Source: Pseudomonas sp. ATCC 13867 (GTDB taxonomy: Bacteria > Pseudomonadota > Gammaproteobacteria > Pseudomonadales > Pseudomonadaceae). From it: a DNA stretch of 64,000 nt. The stretch lies in assembly GCF_000349845.1 (NCBI RefSeq), contig NC_020829.1, positions 1,054,001 through 1,118,000 of the forward strand, in the 5' to 3' direction. Made by a program: the position numbers and the translations under genes. Positions within the stretch are counted from its first letter, which is position 1, and each line of letters begins with the position of its first letter. Below the pieces are notes generated by a model. The model saw nothing but the letters and a program-made list of their open reading frames with translations. It did not search any database and was not told the origin of the DNA. Shown here one piece after another: positions 9,686-18,223 of the stretch.

Positions 9686-10573
9686 GTGAAACTCAAGCGT
9701 TATCTGCTGGTCGCCAAGCCGGGCATCATCTTCGGAAACCTGATCGCGGTGGCGGGGGGATACTTCCTCGCCGCCCGCGGCAGCGTTGACCCGATGCTGC
9801 TGCTGGCCACCGTGATCGGCCTGTCCCTGGTCGTTGCCAGTGGTTGCGTGTTCAACAACTGCATCGACCGCGACATCGATCGCTTCATGGAGCGTACCCG
9901 CAGCCGTGTCACCGTGACCGGGCAGATCTCGCTCACGGCGGCCCTGGCCCATGGCCTGGTGCTGGGCGTGGCGGGCTTCGGCCTGCTGATGTGGAAGACC
10001 AACGTGCAGGCGACCCTGCTCGCCGCGTTCGGCTTCTTCGTCTACGTCGTGCTCTACAGCCTCTGGCTCAAGCGCAGCTCGGTCTACGGCACGCTGGTCG
10101 GCAGTCTCTCCGGAGCCATGCCGCCGGTGGTGGGCTATTGCGCCGCCAGCGGTCAGTTCGACATGGGCGCGGCGGTGCTGCTGCTGATCTTCTGCCTCTG
10201 GCAGATGCCGCACAGCTACGCCATCGCGATCTTCCGCCTCAACGACTACCGCGCTGCCGGGATTCCCGTGCTGCCGGTGGAGCGCGGCATCGAAGCGACC
10301 AAGAAGCAGATCCTCTACTACGTCGTGGCCTTCGGTCTGGCGACCCTGCTGCTGACCGTGACCGGCTTCGCCGGCTACGGTTACCTGGTGGTGGCGCTGG
10401 CCGTCAGCGCCTGGTGGCTGTTCATCGCGGTGAAAGGCTTCAGTGCCGAAGACGACCGCCGCTGGGCCCGCCAGTTGTTCGCCTTCTCCATCATCGCGAT
10501 CAGCGTGCTGAGCCTGATGATGTCCATCGACTTCCAGGCCATCCCGGCCCCGTCGATGCTGGCGGCGCTGTAA
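9686..10573 (+). CDS. cyoE: Protohaem IX farnesyltransferase (haem O synthase)
   Basis: 295 aa UbiA-family integral membrane prenyltransferase that adds a farnesyl group to haem b to make haem O for CyoB. The two Asp-rich motifs are visible: [10 protein letters not shown] and the second around [15 protein letters not shown] start at 9686 follows GAGGG eight bases upstream; an ATG at 9681 is out of frame and stops at once. Last gene of the operon. An IS element has inserted 12 bp downstream of the stop, separating cyoE from its probable terminator at 11921. Confidence 0.94.
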   Translation: MKLKRYLLVAKPGIIFGNLIAVAGGYFLAARGSVDPMLLLATVIGLSLVVASGCVFNNCIDRDIDRFMERTRSRVTVTGQISLTAALAHGLVLGVAGFGLLMWKTNVQATLLAAFGFFVYVVLYSLWLKRSSVYGTLVGSLSGAMPPVVGYCAASGQFDMGAAVLLLIFCLWQMPHSYAIAIFRLNDYRAAGIPVLPVERGIEATKKQILYYVVAFGLATLLLTVTGFAGYGYLVVALAVSAWWLFIAVKGFSAEDDRRWARQLFAFSIIAISVLSLMMSIDFQAIPAPSMLAAL

Positions 10574-11498
10574 GGCTGCTGTGCTTGTCTAGTCCTGAAA
10601 TAGGTTTACACCTCTGAGGGTTGGCACCAGACCTCAAAAACGCCCGATGCATTGCATCGGGCGTTTTGTATTTCAGAGCGTGGTGGGGACGCTCCCGGTT
10701 ATAGATATCGACGGCCTCGTGCACCATTCGACGCGCCTGGGCCAGGTCTGCCGGGGGCTGTATCAGTAGCTCATTCTTCAGGATGCCGTTGACCCGTTCG
10801 GCCAGCGCATTCTGGTAGCAGTCATAACCATCGGTCATCGAGCAGGTGATGCCGTGTCGTGCATGCAGGCGCTGGTAATGCGCAGAGCAGTACTGGATAC
10901 CGCGGTCCGAGTGATGCACCAGGGCATGCCGCGTCCTGCGTCGCTGTAACGCCAGGCTGAACGCGCGGGCCACCGACTCGGCATGCAGGCTGTCATGGAC
11001 ATGGTGACCGACGATCTTGCGCGAATAGGCGTCGGTGACCAGGCTCAGATACAGCGGGCCGCTCAGGCTTGGCAGGTAGGTGATATCGGCCACCCAGACG
11101 CGCTCCGGAGCGCTGGGCAACACCTGTTGCGGGCCAGGCTTGAGCAGATTGGGGTGGCGGTAGAAGCGGTGAAAGCTGTGAGTGGTCTTGTGGTACGCCC
11201 GCTTGGGCGCAACCAGTAGGCGCTGCTCCGCCAGGACGCGAAACAAGCGATCCCGCCCCACGCGAAGCTCTGCGCGGGCCTGTTCCTGAAGCAGAAAATG
11301 CAGCTTGCGCGTGCCCAGCCGAGGCTGACGCATCCGCACCTCCCGGACAAACTGAACAATCTGTCGATCCTGCTGGGAGCGCCGATCCGCCGCGCGGTTG
11401 CGCTGGTAATAGGCCTGGCGACTGACGCCCAGAAACTGGCAAGCCCTGCTAATGCTCAGCCCTTGGACTTGCCTTTGCGTGAGGACTTGCCGGGACGC
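10500..11498 (-). CDS. IS3-family transposase OrfB (rve integrase domain), reads out of the IS
   Basis: Joined to OrfA by the -1 frameshift; there is no good independent start, and the first GTG-type start is at 11339. The catalytic domain has the DDE residues in [21 protein letters not shown] and [14 protein letters not shown]. The frame has no stop inside the element: it passes through the inverted repeat (10586) and ends at 10500 in the antisense of cyoE, so the last 28 residues (starting KHSSLTAPP) are encoded by host DNA. A palindrome at 10637-10667 is embedded in its 3' codons. Confidence 0.85.
   Translation of the reverse strand, partial: ASRQVLTQRQVQGLSISRACQFLGVSRQAYYQRNRAADRRSQQDRQIVQFVREVRMRQPRLGTRKLHFLLQEQARAELRVGRDRLFRVLAEQRLLVAPKRAYHKTTHSFHRFYRHPNLLKPGPQQVLPSAPERVWVADITYLPSLSGPLYLSLVTDAYSRKIVGHHVHDSLHAESVARAFSLALQRRRTRHALVHHSDRGIQYCSAHYQRLHARHGITCSMTDGYDCYQNALAERVNGILKNELLIQPPADLAQARRMVHEAVDIYNRERPHHALKYKTPDAMHRAFLRSGANPQRCKPISGLDKHSSLTAPPASTGPGWPGSRWTSSGSAR
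10637..10667. terminator. Terminator-like palindrome inside the IS coding region
   Basis: AAAACGCCCGATGC (10637-10650) and GCATCGGGCGTTTT (10654-10667) form a perfect 14-bp hairpin with loop ATT, with T runs on both strands. It overlaps transposase codons for TPDAMHRA. It could end cyo transcripts entering the IS from the left and also attenuate transposase mRNA. Confidence 0.6.
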
Positions 11499-11857
11499 TT
11501 TTTTACGATGGAGACGCCGTAGTCATTCTTCAGGACATCCACCACCGCCTCGAAGAACTGAGCCTTTTGGCTCATGACCTCAAGCTGCTGCTCAAGCTCC
11601 TTGATTCGCTGCTCCGGCGTCAGCGGTGTTTTCTCATCAGTCATCGAACCCCTCCGACTAGAGCGAATGGATGCGCCCTGGCTCCAGTTCTGTCGGCCGT
11701 GCTTGCGTAGCCACACCAACACCGTCGAGCGCCCCTGGATACCGTAGCGGGCCTGGGCCTGCTTGTAACTCATTTCGCCTTTTTCGACCTGCTCGACCAC
11801 CGCCAGTTTAAAAGCCAGCGTGTAATCACGCTGACTACGACGCACACCTTCTGCCAT
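11456..11857 (-). CDS. IS3-family transposase OrfA
   Basis: 133 aa. The N-terminal HTH (about 10-55: DYTLAFKLAVVEQVEKGEMS..ARYGIQGRSTVLVWLRKHG) binds the IS ends. A leucine-zipper-like coiled coil follows (PEQRIKELEQQLEVMSQKA). Near the end a slippery heptamer AAAAAAG (complement 11498-11504) allows -1 frameshifting into orfB; without slippage translation stops at 11456, where OrfA would act as a partial product and regulator. Confidence 0.9.
   Translation of the reverse strand: MAEGVRRSQRDYTLAFKLAVVEQVEKGEMSYKQAQARYGIQGRSTVLVWLRKHGRQNWSQGASIRSSRRGSMTDEKTPLTPEQRIKELEQQLEVMSQKAQFFEAVVDVLKNDYGVSIVKKRPGKSSRKGKSKG
11498..11504 (-). promoter_or_regulatory. Programmed -1 frameshift site of the transposase
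   Basis: Reading the minus strand, gtA AAA AAG forms the heptamer A_AAA_AAG in the OrfA frame. A -1 slip leads to GCG TCC CGG..., the orfB frame, which then runs open through the whole catalytic domain. This is the standard IS3-family signal. Confidence 0.8.
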
Positions 11858-11920
11858 CGGAGTTCTCCTGAAAATAAGGGCGAAGGTGTAAACCTTATTC
11901 AGGACGGGACAGCTGCAACG

Positions 11921-11948
11921 AAAAAGCCGCCCTTCGGGGCGGCTTTTT
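11921..11948 (+). terminator. Intrinsic terminator, probably the original cyo operon terminator
   Basis: AAAAAGCCGCCC / GGGCGGCTTTTT with a stable TTCG loop followed by a T run. It lies 7 bp past the IS target duplication. Without the IS it would be about 20 bp after the cyoE stop, the expected place. Confidence 0.85.
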
Positions 11949-11978
11949 TGTGCCTGGCATTCCAGGCAACGTGCGGTT

Positions 11979-12056
11979 GTAGGAGCGAGCTTGCTCGCGA
12001 ACCGCCCGAGCGTAGGAGCGGCCGGGAAGAGCGTTCGCGAGCAAGCTCGCTCCTAC
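11979..12056. repeat. REPIN 1 (inverted pair of REP palindromes)
   Basis: Begins GTAGGAGCGAGC..GCTCGCGAAC and ends with the inverse copy GTTCGCGAGC..GCTCCTAC. A partial third copy of the REP start (GTAGGAGCGG) lies in the spacer at 12012. Located between the cyo terminator and ndh. Confidence 0.92.
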
Positions 12057-12106
12057 AGGGGGCACCACCGAACGGTATTAGGTGGTACGTAGGATGGGGT
12101 CAAGCC

Positions 12107-13405
12107 TCAGTGCAGCTTCAAGCGCGGCTCCGTACTGCGCCCGATGCGGTCCGCAATCATCAGCAGCGCCGTGCGGAACGGTCCGTACAGCGCCATCTGG
12201 TGCATGCGGTACAGCGACACGTAGAACATCCGCGCCAGCCAGCCCTCGAGCTTCACGCTGCCCATCAGGTTACCCATCAGGTTACCTACCGCGCTGAAAC
12301 GCGACAGCGAGATCAGCGAGCCGTAGTCGGTGTAGCGGTACTCCGGCAGCGGCTTGCCGTCCAGGCGCGCGACGATGGCCTTGGCCAGCAGCGAAGCCTG
12401 CTGGTGCGCAGCCTGGGCGCGCGGCGGCACGCTGCGTTCGCTGCCATCGCCCATCGGGCAGGCGGCACAGTCGCCGAAGGCGAAGATGTTGTCGTCGCGG
12501 GTGGTCTGCAGGGTAGGGCGGACCACCAGTTGGTTGATGCGGTTGGTCTCCAGCCCGTCGATGTCCTTGAGCAGGCTCGGCGCGCGGATGCCCGCCGCCC
12601 AGACCTTAAGGCTCGCCGGAATGAACTCGCCCACCGCCGTGCGCAGGCCTTCTACAGTCACTTCCTGCACCGCCGAACCGGTGAGCACGCGCACGCCGAG
12701 TTTCTCCAGCGTCTGATGCACCGGGCGGCTGATGCGCTCGGGCAATGCCGGCAGTACGCGCGGGCCGGCCTCGATCAGGGTGATGCGCATGTTCTGCGGC
12801 TGGATGCCGGTCAGGCCGTAGGCCGCCAGCTCCTGCGCGGCGTGGTGCAGCTCGGCGGACAGCTCGACGCCCGTAGCACCCGCGCCGACGATGGCGACGC
12901 TGATCTGGTCGTCCTTGTCCTGCCCGGCGTGGGCGCGCAGGTAGTGGGTCAGCAACTGCTTGTGGAAGCGCTCGGCCTGCTCGCGGGTGTCCAGGAAGAT
13001 GCAGTGGTCCGCGGCGCCCTGGGTGCCGAAGTCATTGGTGGTGCTGCCGACTGCCAGGACCAGGGTGTCGTACTCCAGAGCGCGCGCCGGCACCAGTTCC
13101 TCGCCCTGCTCGTCCAGCGTCGCGGCGAGCTGGATGCGCTGGCTCGCGCGGTCCAGGCCAATCAGGCGGCCGAGCTGGAATTCGAAGTGGTTCCATTTCG
13201 CCTGGGCGACGTAGTTCAGCTCATCCTCGGAGGAGTTGAGCGAGCCGGCGGCGACTTCGTGCAGCAGGGGTTTCCAGATGTGGGTGAGGTTGGCGTCGAC
13301 GAGCGTAATGCGCGCGCGGCCCTTTTTACCCAGGGTGCGGCCGAGACGGGTCGCGAGCTCCAGCCCGCCGGCGCCGCCGCCGACGATCACGATACGATGG
13401 GACAT
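12107..13405 (-). CDS. ndh: Type II NADH dehydrogenase (NADH:quinone oxidoreductase)
   Basis: 432 aa flavoprotein that oxidises NADH and reduces quinone without pumping protons, at the inner face of the membrane. FAD-binding motif IVIVGGGAGGLELA at the N terminus, second Rossmann motif VAIVGAGATGVELSAEL for NADH around residue 170, and the FGDCAACP segment closing the FAD site. The C-terminal amphipathic region (GWLARMFYVSLYRMHQMALYGP) is like that of E. coli Ndh and anchors it to the membrane. Monocistronic. It can feed electrons to the quinol oxidase encoded at 5.7 kb. Confidence 0.94.
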   Translation of the reverse strand: MSHRIVIVGGGAGGLELATRLGRTLGKKGRARITLVDANLTHIWKPLLHEVAAGSLNSSEDELNYVAQAKWNHFEFQLGRLIGLDRASQRIQLAATLDEQGEELVPARALEYDTLVLAVGSTTNDFGTQGAADHCIFLDTREQAERFHKQLLTHYLRAHAGQDKDDQISVAIVGAGATGVELSAELHHAAQELAAYGLTGIQPQNMRITLIEAGPRVLPALPERISRPVHQTLEKLGVRVLTGSAVQEVTVEGLRTAVGEFIPASLKVWAAGIRAPSLLKDIDGLETNRINQLVVRPTLQTTRDDNIFAFGDCAACPMGDGSERSVPPRAQAAHQQASLLAKAIVARLDGKPLPEYRYTDYGSLISLSRFSAVGNLMGNLMGSVKLEGWLARMFYVSLYRMHQMALYGPFRTALLMIADRIGRSTEPRLKLH

Positions 13406-13458
13406 GTTGCATTCTCATAGCTTAAGGAATCCTGTATCGGCCCGTGGCGGCACGGCGC

Positions 13459-13629
13459 TCACGCAAGGTAGGCCAGGAGGCGGCTCAGCAGGCCCAGGGC
13501 GATAACGACCCCCAGTAGCGCGCTCATCATCAGCCAGGGCTTGAACGGCTGGCGTTCGACCTGGTGGACGGGGGAACTGAGGTACTGATCGACCTTCTGC
13601 TGGTCTTCGGGGCTCAGGCGACTGGGCAT
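13459..13629 (-). CDS. Small membrane protein, DUF3094-like
   Basis: 56 aa. Starts MPSRLSPEDQQKVDQYL, then SSPVHQVERQPFKPW and one hydrophobic helix (LMMSALLGVVIALGLLSRLLAYL). The ATG at 13629 has GGAGG eight bases upstream. This matches what I recall of the Pseudomonas DUF3094 family: a short soluble N terminus and a single C-terminal membrane span. Function unknown. It lies between ndh and the DUF1780 gene on the same strand. Confidence 0.8.
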   Translation of the reverse strand: MPSRLSPEDQQKVDQYLSSPVHQVERQPFKPWLMMSALLGVVIALGLLSRLLAYLA

Positions 13630-13698
13630 GGGCGGCCTCCGTTTATAATGTCGAGCATTCTAGTAGGGCTTGGACGGCCCCTCAATGCACTCGGGACA

Positions 13699-14328
13699 TC
13701 AGAGCCCCATGCCCATGTCGAACAGCACCGTGCGGCCAAGGCTGCCGCGCAGGAAATCCGGGGCATCGGTATGGGCGAACAGCACCCGGGCAAAGGTGGG
13801 GCCAACGATCGACAGCGAACGCCAGCCCTGGCGCAGGTATTCCGTGGGTGGCGGAAAAGGGGTGTTGAAGTCCGCCGTCTCGCGCTTGAGGCTGACGAAG
13901 GCGAGCAGGTCCAGATCGCTCAGGTCGATGCCGCGCTCGCTGTAGTTGTGCGCCTTCTTGCGCAGCGTCGGCGCCAGGCGTGCCTGCAGGTCTGCGCAGG
14001 GGATCCGCCGTGGACGCTGCTCGCGCCGAATCAACTGGTTGAGGCTCTGCGCCATGCGCCGGCGCAGCAGCTCCTCGCGCCATTCCTCGTTGAGCCGGCG
14101 GCCCTGATCGAGCACGAAGAACACCTCGAAGCTGGCATCGCGGAACAGCACGTCCGGCGGCTGTTGCGTCGGCTCGATGAAGTCTTCCTGGCGATACGGC
14201 ACCTTCAGCGCCTGCAGCAGACGCTGGCAGGCCCAGCACTCCCGCTCCCACTTGCGGGCATTGGAGAGAAGGTCGTTGGCTTGTTCCGCCTGGCGGGTCA
14301 GCAGGCGCAGGTAGTCGGACTCATTCAT
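13699..14328 (-). CDS. DUF1780-like conserved protein
   Basis: 209 aa soluble protein, no signal peptide or membrane segments. It resembles the pseudomonad DUF1780 family, which I recall as having a nuclease-like fold; the basis is overall sequence feel (ESDYLRLLTRQAEQANDLL start, PPDVLFRDASFEVFFVLDQGRRLNEEW in the middle) and the gene neighbourhood. The start at ATG 14328 is preferred over the longer frame because that extension overlaps the divergent GNAT upstream region. The gene is divergent from the acetyltransferase gene at 14438. Confidence 0.65.
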   Translation of the reverse strand: MNESDYLRLLTRQAEQANDLLSNARKWERECWACQRLLQALKVPYRQEDFIEPTQQPPDVLFRDASFEVFFVLDQGRRLNEEWREELLRRRMAQSLNQLIRREQRPRRIPCADLQARLAPTLRKKAHNYSERGIDLSDLDLLAFVSLKRETADFNTPFPPPTEYLRQGWRSLSIVGPTFARVLFAHTDAPDFLRGSLGRTVLFDMGMGL

Positions 14329-14437
14329 GCCTTCAGCATAGTTGCTACGCATCGAGAGGGCTTCAGCCAGTCGACGGGGCGGCGATGGGACGGGTGCCCG
14401 GTGTAGACTGTCGCGAGCCATGACACCGAGGTTGCAG

Positions 14438-14854
14438 ATGCTGCTTCGCTCCGCCGTTCCCGACGATCACGCCGCCCTGCACGCCCTGTGGGAGCGCACG
14501 CCGGGCATCCAGTTGCGCCGTGACGACGACTACGAACCTTTCGCCGCCTACCTGCGGCGTAATCCCGGCCTGAGCCTGGTGCTGGAGGACGGGGGCCAGG
14601 TGATCGGCAGCCTGTTGGCCGGCCATGACGGGCGCCGGGGTTATCTCCAGCATCTGGCGGTCGACGAGGCTTTCCGTGGGCGGGGGCTGGCGCGGGCGCT
14701 GCTCGACGAAGCCTTGGCCCGCCTGGCGCGCGAAGGCATTGGCAAGTCCCACGTCTTCGTACTCCGCGACGCTCCCCAGGCCCTGGCATTCTGGGATGCC
14801 CAGAGCGGATGGGGACGGCGCGAGGATCTACAGGTTTTTTCCGTTGGAGGTTGA
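14438..14854 (+). CDS. GNAT-family N-acetyltransferase
   Basis: 138 aa. The acetyl-CoA binding motif A is clear ([24 protein letters not shown]), with the GNAT beta-alpha pattern on both sides. ATG 14438 has GAGG six bases upstream; an earlier in-frame ATG (14420) has a poorer ribosome site. The next gene's GTG follows two bases after the stop, so the two are probably co-translated. Substrate unknown. Confidence 0.82.
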   Translation: MLLRSAVPDDHAALHALWERTPGIQLRRDDDYEPFAAYLRRNPGLSLVLEDGGQVIGSLLAGHDGRRGYLQHLAVDEAFRGRGLARALLDEALARLAREGIGKSHVFVLRDAPQALAFWDAQSGWGRREDLQVFSVGG

Positions 14855-14856
14855 GC

Positions 14857-15324
14857 GTGAAACGATTGCTGAGCGGAGTGCTGTTCCTGCTGCTGTCGAG
14901 CGCCGCGCTGGCGCAGGACGCGGGCATGGCGAGCGGCTGGACGTTGCTGGACCAGTTCGACAAGCCCTACACGGCCGACGCCGGATTGCAGGTGGTCCTG
15001 ATCGCCCGTGACATGACCGGCAACAAGCTGGTCAAGTCCGCGCTCGAAGGTCGCCCCGCCGGCTACCTCGAGGCCCGGCACGCCGTGTTCGTCGCGGACA
15101 TCAGCCGCATGCCGGCGCCTATTTCGGCGATGTTCGCCGTGCCCGCCATGCGCAATTACCTCTACCGCGTTCTGCTCGACCGCGACGCGCGCATCGCCAG
15201 CCGCTTCAGCGCTCAACCGGACGTCGTGACCTGGCTGCGGCTGGAGCAGGGCAAGGTGGTCGATACCCGCCGTTTCGATAATGCCGAGGCGCTGCGCCAG
15301 GCGCTGGAGCAGGGTGCGCCGTGA
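14857..15324 (+). CDS. Periplasmic protein of unknown function
   Basis: 155 aa with a clear Sec signal peptide (KRLLSGVLFLLLSSAALAQ). The mature part starts GWTLLDQFDKPYTADAGLQVVLIARD, reminiscent of thioredoxin-fold or YtfJ-like proteins, but no CXXC is present, so the fold is only a suggestion. The GTG start at 14857 is preceded by GGAGG. It overlaps the next gene by 4 bp (GTGA), so the acetyltransferase gene, this gene and the membrane protein gene form one operon. Confidence 0.7.
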   Translation: MKRLLSGVLFLLLSSAALAQDAGMASGWTLLDQFDKPYTADAGLQVVLIARDMTGNKLVKSALEGRPAGYLEARHAVFVADISRMPAPISAMFAVPAMRNYLYRVLLDRDARIASRFSAQPDVVTWLRLEQGKVVDTRRFDNAEALRQALEQGAP

Positions 15325-16010
15325 TCGCCGCACAGCTGCTGTCCGAGGAAACCCTGGAGCTGGGCTGGGCGATCTATCTGCCCATCGTCGCCTGGGCCGC
15401 CTGGCGCGCACCCTGGCTGGAACTGATCAGCGACTTCCGCCGCCAGCACCTGGTGTTCGGTACCATGCTCGCCCTGTTCCTGCTGTGGCTGGTGCGCCGG
15501 GATTTCGCCTCGGGCGTGTCCTTCCACTTCATCGGCATGACCGCCGTGACGCTGCTGCTCGACTGGCCGCTGGCGATCATCGTCGGGCTGGTGGCGCAGG
15601 TCGGCCTGTGCGTGATGGGTCGGCAGGACTGGGCGGCCATCGGCATCAACGGCATTCTGCTGGTGCTGATTCCGGTGCTGATCACCGAGCTGGCGGCGAT
15701 CTTCGTCGAACGCCGGCAACCGCGGAACCTGTTCGTCTACATCTTCTGCTCGGGGTTCTTCCCCGCGGCGCTGGCGGCGGTCTGCAGCCTGCTGCTCGGG
15801 CTGGGGCTGCTGTGGATGGACGGACTGTTCCCCATGCCGCCGTGGATCGAGGACTTCATCGGCTACCTCTGGCTGATCATGTTCCCCGAGGCCTTCATCA
15901 ACGGCACCATCGTCACCGGTCTGGTGGTGTTCTATCCGGACTGGCTGGAAACCTTCAACCGTACGCGCTACCTGCAGGCTCCGTGGAAGGACGACGATGA
16001 GTCGCGCTGA
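15321..16010 (+). CDS. Integral membrane protein, CbiM-like (ECF transporter permease family)
   Basis: 229 aa, about six to seven membrane helices. The arrangement (GVSFHFIGMTAVTLLLDWPLAIIVG, then FVERRQPRNLFVYIFCSGFFPAALAA) fits the CbiM/energy-coupling-factor S-component-like proteins found as orphans in pseudomonads. No CbiQ or CbiO partner is nearby, so metal transport is not established. GTG start overlaps the previous stop. Confidence 0.6.
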   Translation: MIAAQLLSEETLELGWAIYLPIVAWAAWRAPWLELISDFRRQHLVFGTMLALFLLWLVRRDFASGVSFHFIGMTAVTLLLDWPLAIIVGLVAQVGLCVMGRQDWAAIGINGILLVLIPVLITELAAIFVERRQPRNLFVYIFCSGFFPAALAAVCSLLLGLGLLWMDGLFPMPPWIEDFIGYLWLIMFPEAFINGTIVTGLVVFYPDWLETFNRTRYLQAPWKDDDESR

Positions 16011-16116
16011 TGTTCGGCCATCGGCCAGGTGCATCGCCGCCGTCGGTTGATCCAGGTCAGTTCGGATGCGCCCTGCGATCGGGGAAGCTGGCCCCCCATT
16101 CGCGAGGAGATTGTCG

Positions 16117-16332
16117 ATGAGCATTCACAGCTGGGCAGAGCAACGCCTTCACGAGTTGCTGATCGAGGCGGAAGCGGCGGGGCAGGACCCGCAATTGGTG
16201 GTGCGCGCGCTGCTCAGCGCGGTGGTACAGGCCAACGCGCAGGTGCGTACCGAGGAAGACCTGGGGCACGAGCTGCACTTCCTCGCCGACAATCTGGATG
16301 AGGAGCGCGACTACAGCTTCATGCGCCCCTGA
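16117..16332 (+). CDS. Small conserved-looking protein, unknown
   Basis: 71 aa, acidic and mostly helical (SIHSWAEQRLHELLIEAEAAGQDPQ start, LHFLADNLDEERDYSFMRP end). ATG 16117 has GAGGAG upstream and a terminator follows directly, which supports a real gene. No domain recognised. Confidence 0.65.
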   Translation: MSIHSWAEQRLHELLIEAEAAGQDPQLVVRALLSAVVQANAQVRTEEDLGHELHFLADNLDEERDYSFMRP

Positions 16333-16340
16333 ATGAAAAT

Positions 16341-16364
16341 GCCGCCTCGAAAGGCGGCTTTTTT
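16341..16364 (+). terminator. Intrinsic terminator
   Basis: GCCGCCT (16341-16347), loop CGAA, AGGCGGC (16352-16358), then a T run. It sits 8 bp past the small gene. Confidence 0.85.
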
Positions 16365-16380
16365 CTCTTCGTTGCTTTTC

Positions 16381-16447
16381 GTAGGAGCGAGCTTGCTCGC
16401 GAACCAGCCCCGCAGCGGAATCCGTTCGCGAGCAAGCTCGCTCCTAC
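16381..16447. repeat. REPIN 2
   Basis: Two inverted 24-bp REP copies with a 19-nt spacer (CAGCCCCGCAGCGGAATCC), between the small gene and yacG. Confidence 0.93.
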
Positions 16448-16471
16448 GGAAAGGCTGTCCGCGTTGCCCGG

Positions 16472-16675
16472 TCAGTGCCCGCGCGGTTTTTCCAGGTCGC
16501 CGGAGAACAGCTCGTCTTCCAGGTTGTCGCCGGGGATGGCATGTTCCTCCGCCGCCCAGGCGCCAAGGTCGATCAGCTTGCAGCGATGCGAGCAGAAAGG
16601 ACGGAACTCGCTCTTCGCGCTCCACTCCACGGGGGCGCCGCAGGTGGGGCATTCCACGGTCATAGGTTGGCTCAT
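16472..16675 (-). CDS. yacG: YacG-type zinc protein, DNA gyrase inhibitor
   Basis: 67 aa. Four zinc-ligand cysteines in CPTCG and CSHRC, followed by [15 protein letters not shown] and an acidic tail, as in the family. In E. coli YacG binds GyrB and inhibits gyrase. Its ATG overlaps the coaE stop (ATGA), placing it in the coaE-yacG unit conserved in Gammaproteobacteria. Confidence 0.92.
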   Translation of the reverse strand: MSQPMTVECPTCGAPVEWSAKSEFRPFCSHRCKLIDLGAWAAEEHAIPGDNLEDELFSGDLEKPRGH

Positions 16676-17280
16676 GGTTGTCCTCCACGCAGGCCGAGAT
16701 AGAACTGATGCAGGCGCTCGACCTGCTGGTGCAGGTGCGCGAGATCGCCATCGTTGAGCAGCACGTCGTCCGCGTGCCTGAGTCGGTCTTCGCGCACGGC
16801 CTGAGCCTTGAGGATCGCGCGGACCTGTTCTTCGGACACCTTGTCCCGACGCATGGTGCGTTCGAGTTGCAGGTGTTCCGGGGTATCCACCACCAGCACC
16901 CGCTGGGCCATCCGGCGCTGCCCGGACTCCACCAGCAGTGGTGAAACCAGGATGGCATACGGCGATTCGGCGCGCGCCAGGTTGGCGGCGATTTCCTCGC
17001 CGATCAGCGGGTGCAGTAGTTGCTCCAGCCAGCGGCGCTCCTCTTCCGAGGTGAAAATCCGCTCGCGCAGCGCCGCGCGGTTGAGCTGGCCGTCCGGCAG
17101 CAGCACCGCGTCACCGAAGCGGTCGACAATCTTGGCAAGGGCTGGGCGGCCGGGTTCGACCACCCAGCGCGCGGCATGATCGGCGTCCACCATGTGCACG
17201 CCCAGCGCGGCAAAATGCTCGGCGGCGGCGCTCTTGCCGCTGCCGATACCGCCCGTCAGGCCCAGGATCCAGGGTTTCAT
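16672..17280 (-). CDS. coaE: Dephospho-CoA kinase
   Basis: 202 aa, last step of CoA synthesis: ATP-dependent phosphorylation of dephospho-CoA. P-loop [10 protein letters not shown] at residues 7-16, DADHAAR after it, and the lid segment with [14 protein letters not shown] 17280 places the P-loop in its usual position; the frame extends 11 codons further without support. Usual length. Confidence 0.95.
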   Translation of the reverse strand: MKPWILGLTGGIGSGKSAAAEHFAALGVHMVDADHAARWVVEPGRPALAKIVDRFGDAVLLPDGQLNRAALRERIFTSEEERRWLEQLLHPLIGEEIAANLARAESPYAILVSPLLVESGQRRMAQRVLVVDTPEHLQLERTMRRDKVSEEQVRAILKAQAVREDRLRHADDVLLNDGDLAHLHQQVERLHQFYLGLRGGQP

Positions 17281-17345
17281 GGCACTCCTTCTTGCCGGCC
17301 CCGTGGCCGTCACAGCGCGCCGAACGGATTCGGCGCGGGAGAAGG

Positions 17346-18218
17346 CTAGTGGAAACCGGCAAACTGCAGATAAGTCGCGGTTATTTGATCACCCCAGAGC
17401 AGCGCAATCCAGCCGGCAATGGCGAGATAGGGCCCGAAGGGGATCGGCGTGCCGGTTTCGGCCTTGCGCAGGCGCAGGGTGATTACGCCGAGAATGGCGC
17501 CCACCAGCGACGACAGCAGAATGGTCAGCGGCAGCACCTGCCAGCCACCCCAGGCGCCGACCATCGCCAGCAGCTTGAAGTCGCCGTAGCCCATGCCTTC
17601 CTTGCCGGTGAGCAGCTTGAACAGCCAGTACACCGACCACAGGCTCAGGTAGCCGAACACCGCGCCCCAGAGCGCATCACCCAGGTTGGTGAACAGCCCG
17701 AAGTAGTTGGCGATCAGTCCCAGCCACAGCAACGGCAGCACCAGCGCATCCGGCAGCAACTGGTGATCGACGTCGATCATGCTCATCGCCAGCAGACCCC
17801 AGCCAAGCAGCAGCATGGCGCCGGCCTGCCAGCCGAAACCGTAGTGCCAGGCGATGAAGGCCGAGAGCGCGCCACAGGCCAGTTCGATCAGCGGATAGCG
17901 CTTGCTGATGGGCGTCTTGCAGGACGAGCACTTGCCGCCCAGCGCCAGGTAGCTCACCACCGGGATGTTTTCCCAGGCCCTGATCTCGTGGCCGCAATGC
18001 GGGCACTGGGAGTTCGGCAGAACCAGGTTGTAGGTGGGCTGCGGCTCGCCTGCGGGCAGCTCCAGCGCTTCGCGCGCCTCGCGTTGCCAGTCGCGCTGCA
18101 TCATCCGCGGCAGGCGGTGGATGACCACGTTGAGGAAGCTGCCGACCAGCAGGCCGATCAGCAGGGCGCATAAAACAAAGGCCAGCGGGGTGCTGGCCAG
18201 GAAGTTCAGGACTGGCAT
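17346..18218 (-). CDS. pilD: Type IV prepilin peptidase / N-methyltransferase
   Basis: 290 aa inner-membrane aspartyl protease that cleaves the leader of PilA and pseudopilins and methylates the new N-terminal Phe. The cytoplasmic zinc domain has CPHCG and CSSCKTPIS; the two catalytic aspartates are in [11 protein letters not shown] and GYGDFKLLA. About eight membrane helices. ATG 18218 gives the normal N terminus. Follows pilC by 5 bp. Confidence 0.96.
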   Translation of the reverse strand: MPVLNFLASTPLAFVLCALLIGLLVGSFLNVVIHRLPRMMQRDWQREAREALELPAGEPQPTYNLVLPNSQCPHCGHEIRAWENIPVVSYLALGGKCSSCKTPISKRYPLIELACGALSAFIAWHYGFGWQAGAMLLLGWGLLAMSMIDVDHQLLPDALVLPLLWLGLIANYFGLFTNLGDALWGAVFGYLSLWSVYWLFKLLTGKEGMGYGDFKLLAMVGAWGGWQVLPLTILLSSLVGAILGVITLRLRKAETGTPIPFGPYLAIAGWIALLWGDQITATYLQFAGFH

Positions 18219-18223
18219 GTGGC

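Larger units (their letters stand above)
10586..11911 (-). mobile_element. IS3-family insertion sequence (complete, 1326 bp)
   Basis: The ends are imperfect inverted repeats of about 27 bp: TGTCTAGTCCTGAAAT.. on the left (10586 onwards) and the complement TGTCCCGTCCTGAATA.. on the right (ending 11911), both beginning TG. GCT occurs at 10583-10585 and 11912-11914, a 3-bp target duplication typical of this family. It carries orfA and orfB in the -1 frameshift arrangement with an intact DDE triad, so it may still be active. It lies between cyoE and a strong terminator. Confidence 0.93.

Noticed and set aside
5335-10213. Long minus-strand frames opposite cyoABCDE (e.g. 5335-7017, 7279-9327)
   Set aside because: They mirror the plus-strand genes in a high-GC codon frame and give Asp/His/Gln/Val-rich low-complexity proteins without domains; typical antisense shadows.
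11979-12056. REP clusters as a CRISPR array
   Set aside because: The repeats occur as inverted pairs scattered over 50 kb with no regular spacing, unique spacers or cas genes.
12261-12284. 12-bp perfect tandem repeat in ndh (GNLMGNLM)
   Set aside because: E. coli Ndh has a similar GSLMGNLM stretch, so the repeat reflects conserved protein sequence and not a recent slip.
14963-16124. Minus-strand frames opposite the 14857-16010 genes
   Set aside because: Antisense of coupled genes with signal peptide and membrane-protein character; no domain.
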